From assembly GCF_002980575.1 (NCBI RefSeq), contig NZ_PVBS01000001.1, positions 992,001 through 1,056,000 on the forward strand: 64,000 nucleotides of DNA, written 5' to 3'. Below the pieces are notes generated by a model. That model saw nothing but the letters and a program-made list of their open reading frames with translations, was not told where the DNA came from and ran no database searches. The DNA is from Sphingobacterium gobiense (GTDB taxonomy: Bacteria > Bacteroidota > Bacteroidia > Sphingobacteriales > Sphingobacteriaceae). The translations under genes were made by a program, and so were the position numbers. Positions 49,100-58,937 of this stretch are shown in pieces (the first letter of the stretch is position 1; every line of letters begins with the position of its first letter).

Positions 49100-50644
49100 T
49101 TAAATAAGTTCCAACACAATAACCGAATGCGCAGGAATAGCTATCTCGATATGGTTTCCTTGTAATTTAGCTTCTTTATATTCTTTAGGGACTACCGTAT
49201 TCGGTTGCTCGAATGTATTATGCTCTCTTAAATTGCTTGTTGTCAGAATTCGTCCAGTTACATTCTTAGCCTGTATCGCTCCCAAATCCAATGAGACCTT
49301 CTTTTGCTGGCTCGGATCGATATTGACGACGGAGATATGCACCTTTCCTTGTTTGTCTTTCGATGCAGAAGCTGATATGGCCGGGATCGCGTCCTCACCG
49401 TATTGATAGTTGTCGCTTTCCAATGCTATAGGAATCAGTAGGGCATCTTGATGCACCTTATACATTTCCATCACATGATAAGTTGGTGTCAGGATCATAT
49501 CCTTACCTTTCGTTAGGATGACTGCTTGCAAAACATTGATCGTCTGGGCAAGATTTGCCATCCTTACGCGTTTGGCGTGGTTATGAAAAATATTTAACGT
49601 CATTCCTGCAATCATGGCATCCCGCATGGTATTTTGCTGGTATAGAAAACCTGGATTGGTTCCCGGCTCGACTTCGTACCAACCGCCCCACTCGTCAACC
49701 ACCAAGTCTACCCTACCTTGTGGATCGTATTTATCCATAATGGCGGTATGTTTTTCGATAAGCTCATTCATAAACCAAGCGGACTTCATCGTTTTAAAAT
49801 ACTCCTCATCAGAAAATTTTGTTGACGGACCCTTTTTGTTCCAGTTAATGACCGCATAATGATGCAATGCGACACCTTTCATAAGATGGTTTGGTATATT
49901 CTTCATAAGCGTTTCCGTCCAGTGGTAATCGGCACTATTCGCTCCGGAAGCAATACGGTATAATCCACCACTGTTGTCCCAATCGGCCATAAAGGTTGCA
50001 TATTTCCGATAGATATCACTGTAATACTCGGCAGTCATGTTTCCACCACACCCCCACGCTTCGTTTCCTACCCCCCAAAATTTAACGTTCCAGGGCTCTT
50101 CTCTTCCGTTTTCTCGTCGGAGATCCGACATCGGACTTTTTCCCGCAAAATTGACATACTGCACCCAGTCGGCTAATTCCTGTACTTCGCCACTTCCGAC
50201 ATTGCCCGCTAGATATGGCTCTGTTTCTAATAGCTCGCACATGTTCAAAAAGTCATGTGTGCCAAAAGAATTGTCTTCCGTCACGCCTCCCCACCAGTTA
50301 TTAACAATGGAAGGCCGAGCTCCTTTAGGTCCTATCCCGTCCTTCCAGTGATAAGTATCGGCAAAGCAACCTCCCGGCCATCTTAAATTTGGTATCTGTA
50401 ATTTTTTCAGGGCATCGACCACATCGTTGCGAACACCCGCCGTATGCGAAATAGAGTCGTTGGCCTCTCCTACATAAAAACCATCGTAAATACATCGGCC
50501 CAAATGTTCCGCAAAATGGCCATAAATATGTTTGTTAATAGTGACTTCGTTTGACGGGTCAGCTAATTTGATATGGTTCTGCGCATTAGAAAACATGCAG
50601 ACAGATAACAAGGCGATGCTTAGTTTTATCTTTACGTTTATCAT
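49100..50644 (-). CDS. GH51 alpha-L-arabinofuranosidase, short exported form
   Basis: A 514-residue enzyme with a signal peptide (about 1-21). Typical motifs are INKHIYGHFAEHLGRCIYDG, LRWPGGCFADTYHW, acid/base Glu195 (GVGNEAWGCGG) and nucleophile Glu318 (VVDEWGGWY). Its length equals that of the classic intracellular AbfA enzymes, but the export signal suggests a periplasmic site. It probably finishes short arabino-oligosaccharides brought in by the second SusC/SusD pair, which lies upstream beyond a terminator. Confidence 0.95.
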   Translation of the reverse strand: MINVKIKLSIALLSVCMFSNAQNHIKLADPSNEVTINKHIYGHFAEHLGRCIYDGFYVGEANDSISHTAGVRNDVVDALKKLQIPNLRWPGGCFADTYHWKDGIGPKGARPSIVNNWWGGVTEDNSFGTHDFLNMCELLETEPYLAGNVGSGEVQELADWVQYVNFAGKSPMSDLRRENGREEPWNVKFWGVGNEAWGCGGNMTAEYYSDIYRKYATFMADWDNSGGLYRIASGANSADYHWTETLMKNIPNHLMKGVALHHYAVINWNKKGPSTKFSDEEYFKTMKSAWFMNELIEKHTAIMDKYDPQGRVDLVVDEWGGWYEVEPGTNPGFLYQQNTMRDAMIAGMTLNIFHNHAKRVRMANLAQTINVLQAVILTKGKDMILTPTYHVMEMYKVHQDALLIPIALESDNYQYGEDAIPAISASASKDKQGKVHISVVNIDPSQQKKVSLDLGAIQAKNVTGRILTTSNLREHNTFEQPNTVVPKEYKEAKLQGNHIEIAIPAHSVIVLELI

Positions 50645-50797
50645 ACTCGTAGTTTTACATTTTTGGTTTATAATACTTCTTTATTAAAACTTTTCTCCTG
50701 GTCGTAATTCACATGAGGATTTAATTCTAAAATTAATGTCAAAATAACATTTATTTTTATAAAAAAAAATTTTTTGCGCGATAAAGCAGAAAAATTG

Positions 50798-50832
50798 AAA
50801 AAGCTGGAAGAATCCGTCTGTTCTTCCAGCTT
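50798..50832 (-). terminator. Rho-independent terminator after the second SusC/SusD pair
   Basis: AAGCTGGAAGAA at 50801-50812 pairs perfectly with TTCTTCCAGCTT at 50821-50832 around an 8-base loop. On the minus strand U residues follow. It lies 15 bases after the SusD stop and about 155 bases before the GH51 operon. Confidence 0.85.
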
Positions 50833-50847
50833 GTGTATCGTCATACT

Positions 50848-52557
50848 TTATTTGCTATAACCGGGATTTTGCTTTAATGGTTCCCCTTCTTTATTGTTCA
50901 ACTGGATTTCGCTCAAAGGGATAGGAAGTAAAGCGTGATAATCTTGAAAACCCGACGTAATCTTATTAGCTGGACCATCATCGCCATTTAACGCGATACG
51001 TTCTTTTAGTTTACCTGTACGCGCCAATGTCATTCTCCGGTTTTCTTCCGAAATCAGTTCTCTGGCGCGTTCATCAAGAATGAAGTCAATGGACATATCC
51101 GAAGCGTCTACCTTACCTAAGTTCGCGTTACCATCCGTTTCGCGCGCCATCTTAAAGGCGCGATCTCGTAAAACATTGATATCATCAGCGGCGCCACCTG
51201 CATTTCCTCGGCGTAGACGTGCTTCCGCACGTAAAAGGTAAGTTTCACCTAAACGCATCACTGGCCAATCTTTTACCAACGCATATCCAAAGTCATCGAC
51301 GGGATCGTAACCTCCCCATTTCGTCGGGAACGGGTACCATACTTCTAAGCTGTCTGTCCGAAAAGGAATGACTTTATCCCCGGTTTTTATTGTCATATTT
51401 TTTACACCTGCGTCTTTTGCTACACGATAACCATCCGCATCGACACCAATTGTCGCTTCATAGTTGGGACGATTGTAGTTTGTGGTTCGGCGAATATTAT
51501 AGTTGCTGTTTCGAATATCGCCCTCTAGTCCACTCCATACGGTGTACTTCATGAAATTGCTCAGCCGCAGACGCCCGTTTCCGCGACCACCCAGCGAATC
51601 TGCGTTGACCATTCCCTCCCATTTATGATAGGCGGGCTGCCAAACCCGTCGGTGCTGGGGATTATCGATCGTACCGCCATTTACTTCGCGGTTAAGCTCC
51701 AATTCAAATGTCCAGATGGCTTCGGTATTTCCCTCGGAACGACGCATATTACCCTGTCGAAACATATCCCGATAGTAGTCGCCACCTTCCGCTAAATATT
51801 TACCATAGCGCGCTTCGATCAATTTATACTTTCCACCTTCAATGATATCTGTTGCCATCTTTTCTGCTTTCTCAAAATAGGAAGCATCGCGTACACCTAT
51901 GCGCAAGTACGCTTCTGCAGCCAGTTGCCTGGCCATATCCTTGTTAATCCGACTTGGATTCGCTGCTTCTCCTACATTGGGCAGGTTGGCCACGGCATAT
52001 TCCAAGTCGTCCACTATCACGCGATCAACTTCTGCTACAGGCGTTCTGGAATAGTTAAAAGTCGGAACGTTGATAGATTCCGTTAATAAAGGAACATCAC
52101 CCCATAAGGAGACAAGCGTGTTATACGCATAAGCCCTAAAAAAGCGCGCTTCTGCTGCAGCGGCCGGATTTTCGTCTCCAACAGAGCTAATGATGGTATT
52201 CGCGTTATTGATAAACTCATAAGATCGCTCCCATAAATAAGATACCCCAGCGTTCTCCGAATTGAGGTCGGCATATTGATAGAACGGATTTTCGACTCCT
52301 TCGGTCGATCCGGCGCTGGTAATGTCCATACCGATTTGCCAACAGGAAACAAACCCCTGTCGACCACTCCATCCCCATAATTGGGCATAAATATAGTGTA
52401 ATCCTACTAATTGGTTTTCTACGGTAGAAGGATCACCGGTTCCAGCTTCATATTGTGAATAAGGCTTTTCGTCCAGAAAACTGTCGCTACACGACGCCAC
52501 CCCTAGAGAAAACAGCGCTAGCACTGTGCCTAATTTTGTATGTTTATATATCTTCAT
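50848..52557 (-). CDS. SusD/RagB-family lipoprotein (second pair)
   Basis: A 569-residue outer-membrane lipoprotein (Cys23 in GVASCSDSFLDEKPYS). Recognisable SusD blocks are AAAEARFFRAYAYNTLVSLWGDVPLL, WPVMRLGETYLLRAEARLRRG and the ending LLPIPLSEIQLN with a QNPGYSK tail. The N-terminal FLDEKPYSQY is typical. It starts 10 bases after its SusC. Sequence differs widely from the first SusD, so the pair probably recognises another part of the substrate or another glycan. Confidence 0.95.
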   Translation of the reverse strand: MKIYKHTKLGTVLALFSLGVASCSDSFLDEKPYSQYEAGTGDPSTVENQLVGLHYIYAQLWGWSGRQGFVSCWQIGMDITSAGSTEGVENPFYQYADLNSENAGVSYLWERSYEFINNANTIISSVGDENPAAAAEARFFRAYAYNTLVSLWGDVPLLTESINVPTFNYSRTPVAEVDRVIVDDLEYAVANLPNVGEAANPSRINKDMARQLAAEAYLRIGVRDASYFEKAEKMATDIIEGGKYKLIEARYGKYLAEGGDYYRDMFRQGNMRRSEGNTEAIWTFELELNREVNGGTIDNPQHRRVWQPAYHKWEGMVNADSLGGRGNGRLRLSNFMKYTVWSGLEGDIRNSNYNIRRTTNYNRPNYEATIGVDADGYRVAKDAGVKNMTIKTGDKVIPFRTDSLEVWYPFPTKWGGYDPVDDFGYALVKDWPVMRLGETYLLRAEARLRRGNAGGAADDINVLRDRAFKMARETDGNANLGKVDASDMSIDFILDERARELISEENRRMTLARTGKLKERIALNGDDGPANKITSGFQDYHALLPIPLSEIQLNNKEGEPLKQNPGYSK

Positions 52558-52567
52558 GACTTTATTT

Positions 52568-55500
52568 TTAAAATGTAAGGTTTACGCCAAAAACATAATT
52601 TCGAACCATCGGATAATTGGTATTATCTCCTACATTATCCTGTGTATGTCCTCTCGGGATATCTCTCGATTCCGGATCCCACCCCAACCAACTTGTCCAT
52701 GTATAGAGGTTTCGACCACTGGCATAAAGTGTAACGCCCGATACACCTATTCTGCTTGCTGTATTGGAAGGTAGGTTGTAGCTCAATGTGACGTCTTTCA
52801 ATCGGGTGAAGCTGGCACTTTTTGGAAAGCCATAACCATACACGTTGGAACGGTTGCTCAAAGAACGCCATTCGTTACTTTTATTGTCAGGTGTCCAGTA
52901 ACCTAAATCTGCCGGAGCACTCCGCCTTCCGAGTTCATCCGCTGCGCCCCCTATCTGTACATTGTTACGCATTGCGCCCTGCACAGTTTGGATGAAAATA
53001 TTCAATGAAAAGTCTCTATATGTAAATGTATTGGTAAGACCTCCGGTCCATTTCGGAGCAGTCTGTCCTAATATCCTACGGTCATCGTCATTGATTATCC
53101 CATCACCCGAGAGGTCTGCCAACTTCACTGCCCCCGCTTCTGCCTGCTCGTCCCATCCTCTATGTAGACCGGCAGCTATCTCCTCTTCTTGCCAAATACC
53201 CGCTTGTGTATAATCGTATATCACACCAACCGGGTGTCCTATAAACCATCTATTTCCCAAATCGTCTCGCCCGTCACCGTATATATCTATAATTCTGTTC
53301 TTGTTATGCGAAAATACCACGGCAGTAGACCAGCTGAAATCGTCCTTTACGATATTTCTCGAGTTCAGTGTGACATCAATACCCGTATTCTCGACTTTAC
53401 CCAAGTTGGACCATACGTCAGCAAAGCCAGTTAAGCGTGGCAAGCGCTGTAATATCAACATGTCCTGTGTATTTGTCTTATAAAACTCAATTGTACCGCT
53501 TAAACGATTCCCCCATAGCCCAAAATCAACCCCCGTATTGAACCCCGCCGTTTTTTCCCAACGTAAATCGTCGTTCCCCATCCGGTGGCGGTAGCGCAAC
53601 GCGGCGCTAGATAATCCACCCATACCCAAGGGATTGGAATCCATTAACGAGCGCGTTTGGTATGGCGTAATAGCCTCATTTCCGGAAACACCATAGGAAA
53701 CACGTAATTTTAAGTTGTCAATTATATCTTTTGTATTGGCCATGAAACTTTCGTTATGAATATTCCATGCCGCCGCCGCAGATGGAAACACTCCATATTT
53801 ATTATTCGGACCAAAAACAGATGCACCATCTCGACGGACAGTAAAGGTCAACATATACCGGCTGTCATATCCATAGTTCAAACGTGCCATTTGGGATACT
53901 GAACGATATAAATCCGCACTAGATGTCACTTTCTGCGTGGATGCGGTGCCTAGATTTCCCCACTCCAAGACATCGTTCGGAAAAACTTCACCAATCGCTT
54001 CTGATTGTTGCCAGTATTTACTTCTGGCAGCATATAAGCCGGTAAAATCAAAACGGTGTAAGCCGAAAGATTTCTCGTACGTTAAGATATTCTCTACGGT
54101 ATACGTCTGCGATTCTGCATTATGTATTCTTCCCCAACCGTTAGCGTTATACACCGATAAACCTTGATATTCGTTTGTACGTTTCGGCACATAAGAATAT
54201 CCGCCGTTAAACCGATATTTCAAACCAGACAAAGGTTCCCAAATATTACCAAAATTCATTTCGGCATAACCGTTTAACGACATATTAAACTCTCGCCGTT
54301 CTGGATCAGTAGTGGTATGTAGCAATGGGTTTTCCCATAATTGCTCCGAATACATTGGCCACCGTGTCAATGTACCATCATCTTCATACATACGCGCATA
54401 CGGACTCATCGCCAAGGCTTGTGTTAGGTTTGCCCGTCCGCCGTCTCTATTATGCGCAGCTATAAAAGCTGAAGTACCGACGGTCAGATATGTAGTCGGA
54501 TTAAAATCAGTATTGGTACGAAAGGAGTAACGTTTATAATCGAATCCCTTCACAATCCCTTTTTGGCCGAAGTAGTCTACCGATACATAATATTTAGCAT
54601 TTTCACTTCCGCCAGATAAACCGACGTTATGGTTTTGGATTGTTCCCGTTTGCATCACAGCATCTAGCCAGTCTGTTGTTACACCATTCTGATAGTTATC
54701 CCATTCGTATTCGTTGCGTACCGGGCCGCCATTAAATAAGCTCGTGTTCGTGATCCGCGCGTATTCTGCATATCTTGCCAATAGCTCTTCTGGCGATACG
54801 GGATCCAACATGTGTGATGGCTCCTCAACCCCGGCATACCCGCTATAACGAATTTGGGGAGTTCCAGAAGCTCCTCTTTTCGTTGTGATTAATATAACCC
54901 CATTAGAGCCATTTACACCATAGATAGCTACCGCCGAAGGATCTTTTAAAATTTCAACCGATTCAATGTCGTTTGGATTAATATCATTAATGGATCCATC
55001 TGTTCTCGACAAGGGTATTCCATCGACTACGATATATGGCGAAGCGTTAGCGCTCATGGAATTAAGCCCTCTCACCTGCGTAGACGGATTATCACCAGGT
55101 ATCGACGAGGCCTGCGTAATATTGACATTGGAAACAGCTCCTTGGATTGCCTGCATCACATTGGTCACCGGCAATTTAGACAATCTTTCTTTAGGCACAG
55201 AAGCAACGGACCCCGTAATGTCAGACCGTCTTTGTGAACCGTAACCCACGACCACTAGTTCTTCCAAAACATTATCTGACGGTTGCAGATTGACGTCCAA
55301 GTTTGTCGACTGTCCTATAGTAAACGTATGTGGTTCATAACCAACGAACGTAAATACCAGCACCTGTCCCCTGCTCGCGGAGATCGAGAACGCGCCGGAT
55401 GCGTCTGTTTGCGTGCTGTTCGAGGTTCCTCTAACGGCAACCGTAACACCAGCAAGTTCGCTACTTGTTACCGCGTCCCTCACAACACCTTTTCGTGCTG

Positions 55501-55591
55501 TTTCTTGTGCGATACCGGATGCCAGGCATAGCATGGCACATAAAAGCATAGAAAATGCCTTGTAGTAATTTTTCGTAATTTGTTTCAACAT
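52568..55591 (-). CDS. SusC/RagA TonB-dependent outer-membrane transporter (second pair)
   Basis: A 1007-residue protein with a signal peptide (about 1-28), a carboxypeptidase-regulatory-like domain (about 35-105), TonB-box region (LEELVVVGYGSQRRSDITGS), plug (QVRGLNSMSANASPYIVVDG, NDIESVEILKDPSAVAIYG) and barrel ending in VFGVNLTF. It is about 70 residues shorter than the first SusC and only broadly similar. It forms a two-gene operon with SusD, with no binding-lipoprotein genes behind it. Confidence 0.97.
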   Translation of the reverse strand: MLKQITKNYYKAFSMLLCAMLCLASGIAQETARKGVVRDAVTSSELAGVTVAVRGTSNSTQTDASGAFSISASRGQVLVFTFVGYEPHTFTIGQSTNLDVNLQPSDNVLEELVVVGYGSQRRSDITGSVASVPKERLSKLPVTNVMQAIQGAVSNVNITQASSIPGDNPSTQVRGLNSMSANASPYIVVDGIPLSRTDGSINDINPNDIESVEILKDPSAVAIYGVNGSNGVILITTKRGASGTPQIRYSGYAGVEEPSHMLDPVSPEELLARYAEYARITNTSLFNGGPVRNEYEWDNYQNGVTTDWLDAVMQTGTIQNHNVGLSGGSENAKYYVSVDYFGQKGIVKGFDYKRYSFRTNTDFNPTTYLTVGTSAFIAAHNRDGGRANLTQALAMSPYARMYEDDGTLTRWPMYSEQLWENPLLHTTTDPERREFNMSLNGYAEMNFGNIWEPLSGLKYRFNGGYSYVPKRTNEYQGLSVYNANGWGRIHNAESQTYTVENILTYEKSFGLHRFDFTGLYAARSKYWQQSEAIGEVFPNDVLEWGNLGTASTQKVTSSADLYRSVSQMARLNYGYDSRYMLTFTVRRDGASVFGPNNKYGVFPSAAAAWNIHNESFMANTKDIIDNLKLRVSYGVSGNEAITPYQTRSLMDSNPLGMGGLSSAALRYRHRMGNDDLRWEKTAGFNTGVDFGLWGNRLSGTIEFYKTNTQDMLILQRLPRLTGFADVWSNLGKVENTGIDVTLNSRNIVKDDFSWSTAVVFSHNKNRIIDIYGDGRDDLGNRWFIGHPVGVIYDYTQAGIWQEEEIAAGLHRGWDEQAEAGAVKLADLSGDGIINDDDRRILGQTAPKWTGGLTNTFTYRDFSLNIFIQTVQGAMRNNVQIGGAADELGRRSAPADLGYWTPDNKSNEWRSLSNRSNVYGYGFPKSASFTRLKDVTLSYNLPSNTASRIGVSGVTLYASGRNLYTWTSWLGWDPESRDIPRGHTQDNVGDNTNYPMVRNYVFGVNLTF

Positions 55592-55754
55592 AGCTTTAAA
55601 TGTTTAAAATGGTTAACCTACTCTATCCTCTCATAAGCGTTTCTGCTATCATCACATTACAAAACAAAACATCCGTGTCTACTAAAACATCTGTATTTAT
55701 TCAGCTGCCGCAAGATGCATAGGTTATGAGTCGGCTTTTATCATATTTATGTTA

Positions 55755-55762
55755 CAAACATA
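55755..55762 (-). promoter_or_regulatory. Candidate -7 element for the second SusC operon
   Basis: The minus strand reads TATGTTTG, matching TAnnTTTG, 163 bases ahead of the SusC ATG. No good -33 element is visible, which is usual for activator-dependent promoters but also weakens the call. Confidence 0.35.
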
Positions 55763-55873
55763 GTATTGTACTGGGTTCACGAGGTTGGATTATCGTTCAA
55801 AAGTGTCTAAAATGGATGCAGAAGATAAATTTATCGAGCGAAAGGCTTGCAAATAGCTATTGCAGCAACAGCA

Positions 55874-55900
55874 ATAAAAAAACCTCGCTTGTGCGAGGTT
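55874..55900 (-). terminator. Rho-independent terminator of msrA
   Basis: AACCTCGC (55881-55888) and GCGAGGTT (55893-55900) form an 8-bp stem with a 4-base loop. On the minus strand it runs into U residues (A-run at 55876-55882). It lies 70 bases beyond the msrA stop. Confidence 0.88.
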
Positions 55901-55970
55901 TCATAGTTCTGTAAATAAACAGACGAAGCTGTTCTTAAGCACCGGTGTGGAGAACACTTGTGCTATAGCT

Positions 55971-56483
55971 TTACATATATTCTTTCAAAAACTTCTGTAA
56001 TTTAGGAGCAATAACCGCGGCACAATAGGGGTTTTCCGGATTCTGGTTAAAATAATCGCGATGGTAGTTCTCCGCTTCCCAAAATGTTTGTGCGGGTTCC
56101 ACTGCCGTTACTATAGGATCTGAAAAAATCGCCTGTTTCTCCAGTTCCGTAATAAAACGTTCGGCAGCTTCTTTCTGTAGCCCATCGTGATAAAAGACAA
56201 CAGAACGGTACTGCGTTCCGATATCATTTCCTTGCCTATTTAATGTCGTGGGGTCATGTGTTTTAAAAAAAACCTTCAATAACTTCTCAAAATCAACTTT
56301 GCTTTCGTCAAAATCTAGTTGTACTACTTCGACATGACCCGAGTCCCCATTACACACTTCTTTATATGTGGGATTCGCTGATTTTCCTCCCATATAACCA
56401 GGCAATACGCTGCGGACACCTTCTATGTTTTGGAATATCGCTTCGGTACACCAAAAACATCCTCCTCCAAATGTTGCTTCCAT
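55971..56483 (-). CDS. msrA: Peptide methionine-S-sulfoxide reductase
   Basis: Repairs oxidised methionine (S-epimer) in proteins. The active-site GGGCFWC motif is near the N-terminus (Cys9 attacking, Cys12), followed by YMGGKSANPTYKEVCNGDSGHVEVV and FFKTHDPTTLNRQGNDIGTQYRS, all diagnostic. There is no signal peptide, and the 170-residue length is that of the cytoplasmic single-domain form. No fused MsrB. Single gene with its own terminator. Confidence 0.97.
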   Translation of the reverse strand: MEATFGGGCFWCTEAIFQNIEGVRSVLPGYMGGKSANPTYKEVCNGDSGHVEVVQLDFDESKVDFEKLLKVFFKTHDPTTLNRQGNDIGTQYRSVVFYHDGLQKEAAERFITELEKQAIFSDPIVTAVEPAQTFWEAENYHRDYFNQNPENPYCAAVIAPKLQKFLKEYM

Positions 56484-56629
56484 AATAATACAAACCTAAA
56501 TAAAATGTCCTTCATTCGCGAACTGACACCGATGTTATTTTCGACAGCGATCCTTTGAACAGTATTTAGTACGGAAGTACCCTTACTTTCACGCTGTTTT
56601 GCATTATATTGCATATCTTCGTGTCTATC

Positions 56630-57865
56630 ATGACAAAAAACGTATACTTACTTCATAAAGTTACCTATCTGATATGTAGTTTTCTATATACTATATCTGC
56701 ATCTGCACAAGTAGACTCAACGATATACTTTCAAGTTAAGGACTTCATCGAGATTACAAAAAAAGAATATGCACCGGATAAGCGGACAAAACTGCTGGAA
56801 ATTGCCGAGGCAGATGCTATACAGAACACCTACAAGATTCAAACCAGCGAAAGCGACATCAAAGAATTACTCGAAGCTCAATTTGCTGTTCTATCTGGGG
56901 ATTTTGAGGTCAACCTCTTTCCCGAAAAATCGTTGGGCGACCATATTAATGGTATCGTGAATATATCCGTTGCCAACCTCCGCACAAATCCTTCCCATGC
57001 AGCAGAGATGGCTTCCCAGCTGCTGTTAGGCACACAGGTCGATATTTTACAAGAGAAGAGCGACCATTATCGCATACGGACTCCCGATGGGTATATTGCA
57101 TGGGTGCCCTCCTCCGCTATCATCCCGATGAATAAAACGGAATTGACCGCCTGGAATAACACAACCAAATTACTGTATACTAACGAGTTCGGAAAATCCT
57201 ATTCCCATCCGAAAACGCCTAGTCCACGTGTCTCCGATTTGGTATATGGCAATATTTTCATTCTCCTAGGGGAAGACCAGCATTTTTTTAAAGTAGCTTA
57301 TCCTGATCAACGGATTGCCTATATTCCGAAACAGGAAGCGGCTTTGTTTATCGATTGGCTATCAACGCGTCAAGCCACAGCCGATAACATCCTGACAAGC
57401 GCAAAATCCATGTTGGGTTTGCCATATCTTTGGGGTGGGACCTCGGTAAAAGGGGTGGATTGCAGCGGCTTTACCAAAACCTCTTTCTTTATGAACGGTT
57501 ATGTTGTTCCGAGGGACGCGTCACAACAGATAAAAGCTGGGGAACCTATTGAAATTCTGGATAATGCTCAAAATTTTTCCCCAAAAATTGCATTGCAAAA
57601 TCTACGTCCCGCTGATTTATTGTTTTTTGCATCCAATAAGGGAAAGCGTCCAAATGCTAGTATAACACACGTGGCTTTGTACATTGGGAATGGCGCATTT
57701 ATTCACGCGGCTGGTAGTATGGTAAGAATCAATAACCTATTGCAAGGCACAACGGATTATGACGAAGAACGTGTTCACACCATTGTCGCCGCACGTCGCT
57801 ACATAGGTATCGACGATATCGCTATTCAGAAAATTGCAGAAAACCCTTATTACAATATTAAATAA
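56630..57865 (+). CDS. NlpC/P60 murein endopeptidase with SH3 domains
   Basis: A 411-residue exported protein (signal peptide about 1-26; ATG at 56630 chosen over 56609). Two bacterial SH3-like regions (about 108-165, with ISVANLRTNPSHAAEMASQ, and about 180-240) precede a C40 peptidase domain (about 250-400). Catalytic Cys278 is in GVDCSGFTK, His347 in THVALYIG and third residue His359 in FIHAAG. The layout is that of gamma-D-glutamyl-L-diamino acid endopeptidases (YkfC-like), which cut murein peptides to release L-Ala-D-Glu. The next gene, four bases on, encodes the enzyme that would process that dipeptide. Confidence 0.92.
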   Translation: MTKNVYLLHKVTYLICSFLYTISASAQVDSTIYFQVKDFIEITKKEYAPDKRTKLLEIAEADAIQNTYKIQTSESDIKELLEAQFAVLSGDFEVNLFPEKSLGDHINGIVNISVANLRTNPSHAAEMASQLLLGTQVDILQEKSDHYRIRTPDGYIAWVPSSAIIPMNKTELTAWNNTTKLLYTNEFGKSYSHPKTPSPRVSDLVYGNIFILLGEDQHFFKVAYPDQRIAYIPKQEAALFIDWLSTRQATADNILTSAKSMLGLPYLWGGTSVKGVDCSGFTKTSFFMNGYVVPRDASQQIKAGEPIEILDNAQNFSPKIALQNLRPADLLFFASNKGKRPNASITHVALYIGNGAFIHAAGSMVRINNLLQGTTDYDEERVHTIVAARRYIGIDDIAIQKIAENPYYNIK

Positions 57866-57869
57866 CACT

Positions 57870-58937
57870 ATGTCTAGACTAGCAGATTGGACAACAAGGA
57901 AAATGGGGAAATTTACACTACGCTTCCAGCCATATACCTTGGAAATGAATCATGTATTTACGGTTGCTTCTTTCAGCCGTACCAGTACACCCGTTATTTT
58001 GACGGAACTGGAATATGAAGGCGTGGTCGGTTATGGCGAAGCCAGTATGCCTCCTTATCTCGGTGAGTCGCAAGAAAGTGTAACCAAGTTCCTAAACAAG
58101 ATTGACTTATCTGCGTTCAGCTCTCCTTTTGATACGGAGGAAATATTACATTATATAGACAGTGCCCAAGAAAAGAACACCGCAGCTAAAGCTTGTATCG
58201 ATATAGCCTTACATGATTTATTAGGAAAACTCATGGCGCAGCCCTTTCACAAAATATGGGGATTAAACCCCGACCGTATCCCACCAACCTCCTTTACCAT
58301 CGGAATCGATACGGAAGAAATCATACGCGAAAAAGTTGCAGAAGCAGAACAATTCAAGATCTTGAAGGTCAAACTCGGTTTGGATACCGATAAAATGATA
58401 ATCAATACCATCCGATCTATAACAAATGTTCCTTTATGTGCGGATGTCAATCAAGGTTGGAAAAACAAAGAACAAGCCCTAGAGATGGCGCATTGGCTTG
58501 CCGAGCATAATATCTTTTTTATCGAACAACCGATGCCCAAGGAGCAAATAGATGATATAGCTTGGTTAACAGAACGCTCTCCTATTCCAACGATTGCCGA
58601 TGAAGGATGTCAACGTTATAACGATATTATTAGCTTAAAAGACGTTTATACAGGCATCAATATCAAGTTGATGAAATGCACCGGCATGCGCGAGGCAAAA
58701 AAGATGGTGGAACTCGCAAGAGCACTAAATATGAAGGTAATGCTCGGCTGTATGACTGAAACGTCTTGTGCTATTTCTGCTGCCGCGCAGTTGGCTCCCC
58801 TTGTGGATTGGGCTGATCTCGACGGTGCGCTCTTAATCAGCAACGACGTATATGACGGTATGAAAATAGTAGATGGTGAATGCCAATTACCCGACCAACC
58901 AGGTATCGGCATCCACCGTCTTTTTACCAATACATGA
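57870..58937 (+). CDS. Dipeptide epimerase (L-Ala-D/L-Glu epimerase type), enolase superfamily
   Basis: A 355-residue enzyme of the muconate-lactonising subgroup. The catalytic lysines are Lys166/Lys168 (KVKLG) and Lys266 (NIKLMKC), and the metal ligands Asp192 (ADVNQGW), Glu219 (FIEQP) and Asp244 (ADEG). This arrangement, together with MGCMTETS-like LGCMTETS near residue 295, fits L-Ala-D/L-Glu epimerases, which allow murein dipeptides to be used. The ATG at 57870 lies four bases after the NlpC/P60 stop; the frame is open to 57834. Its 3' end overlaps the convergent transporter gene by 14 bases. Confidence 0.92.
   Translation: MSRLADWTTRKMGKFTLRFQPYTLEMNHVFTVASFSRTSTPVILTELEYEGVVGYGEASMPPYLGESQESVTKFLNKIDLSAFSSPFDTEEILHYIDSAQEKNTAAKACIDIALHDLLGKLMAQPFHKIWGLNPDRIPPTSFTIGIDTEEIIREKVAEAEQFKILKVKLGLDTDKMIINTIRSITNVPLCADVNQGWKNKEQALEMAHWLAEHNIFFIEQPMPKEQIDDIAWLTERSPIPTIADEGCQRYNDIISLKDVYTGINIKLMKCTGMREAKKMVELARALNMKVMLGCMTETSCAISAAAQLAPLVDWADLDGALLISNDVYDGMKIVDGECQLPDQPGIGIHRLFTNT

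Larger units (their letters stand above)
55592..55970. other. Spacer ahead of the second SusC; no gene seen
   Basis: These 379 bases hold the presumed SusC promoter region and the msrA terminator. A frame of 62 codons on the plus strand runs through the terminator and has no coding signature. Confidence 0.6.

Noticed and set aside
55726-55914. A 62-codon plus-strand frame ahead of msrA
   Set aside because: It runs through the msrA terminator hairpin and has no coding character.
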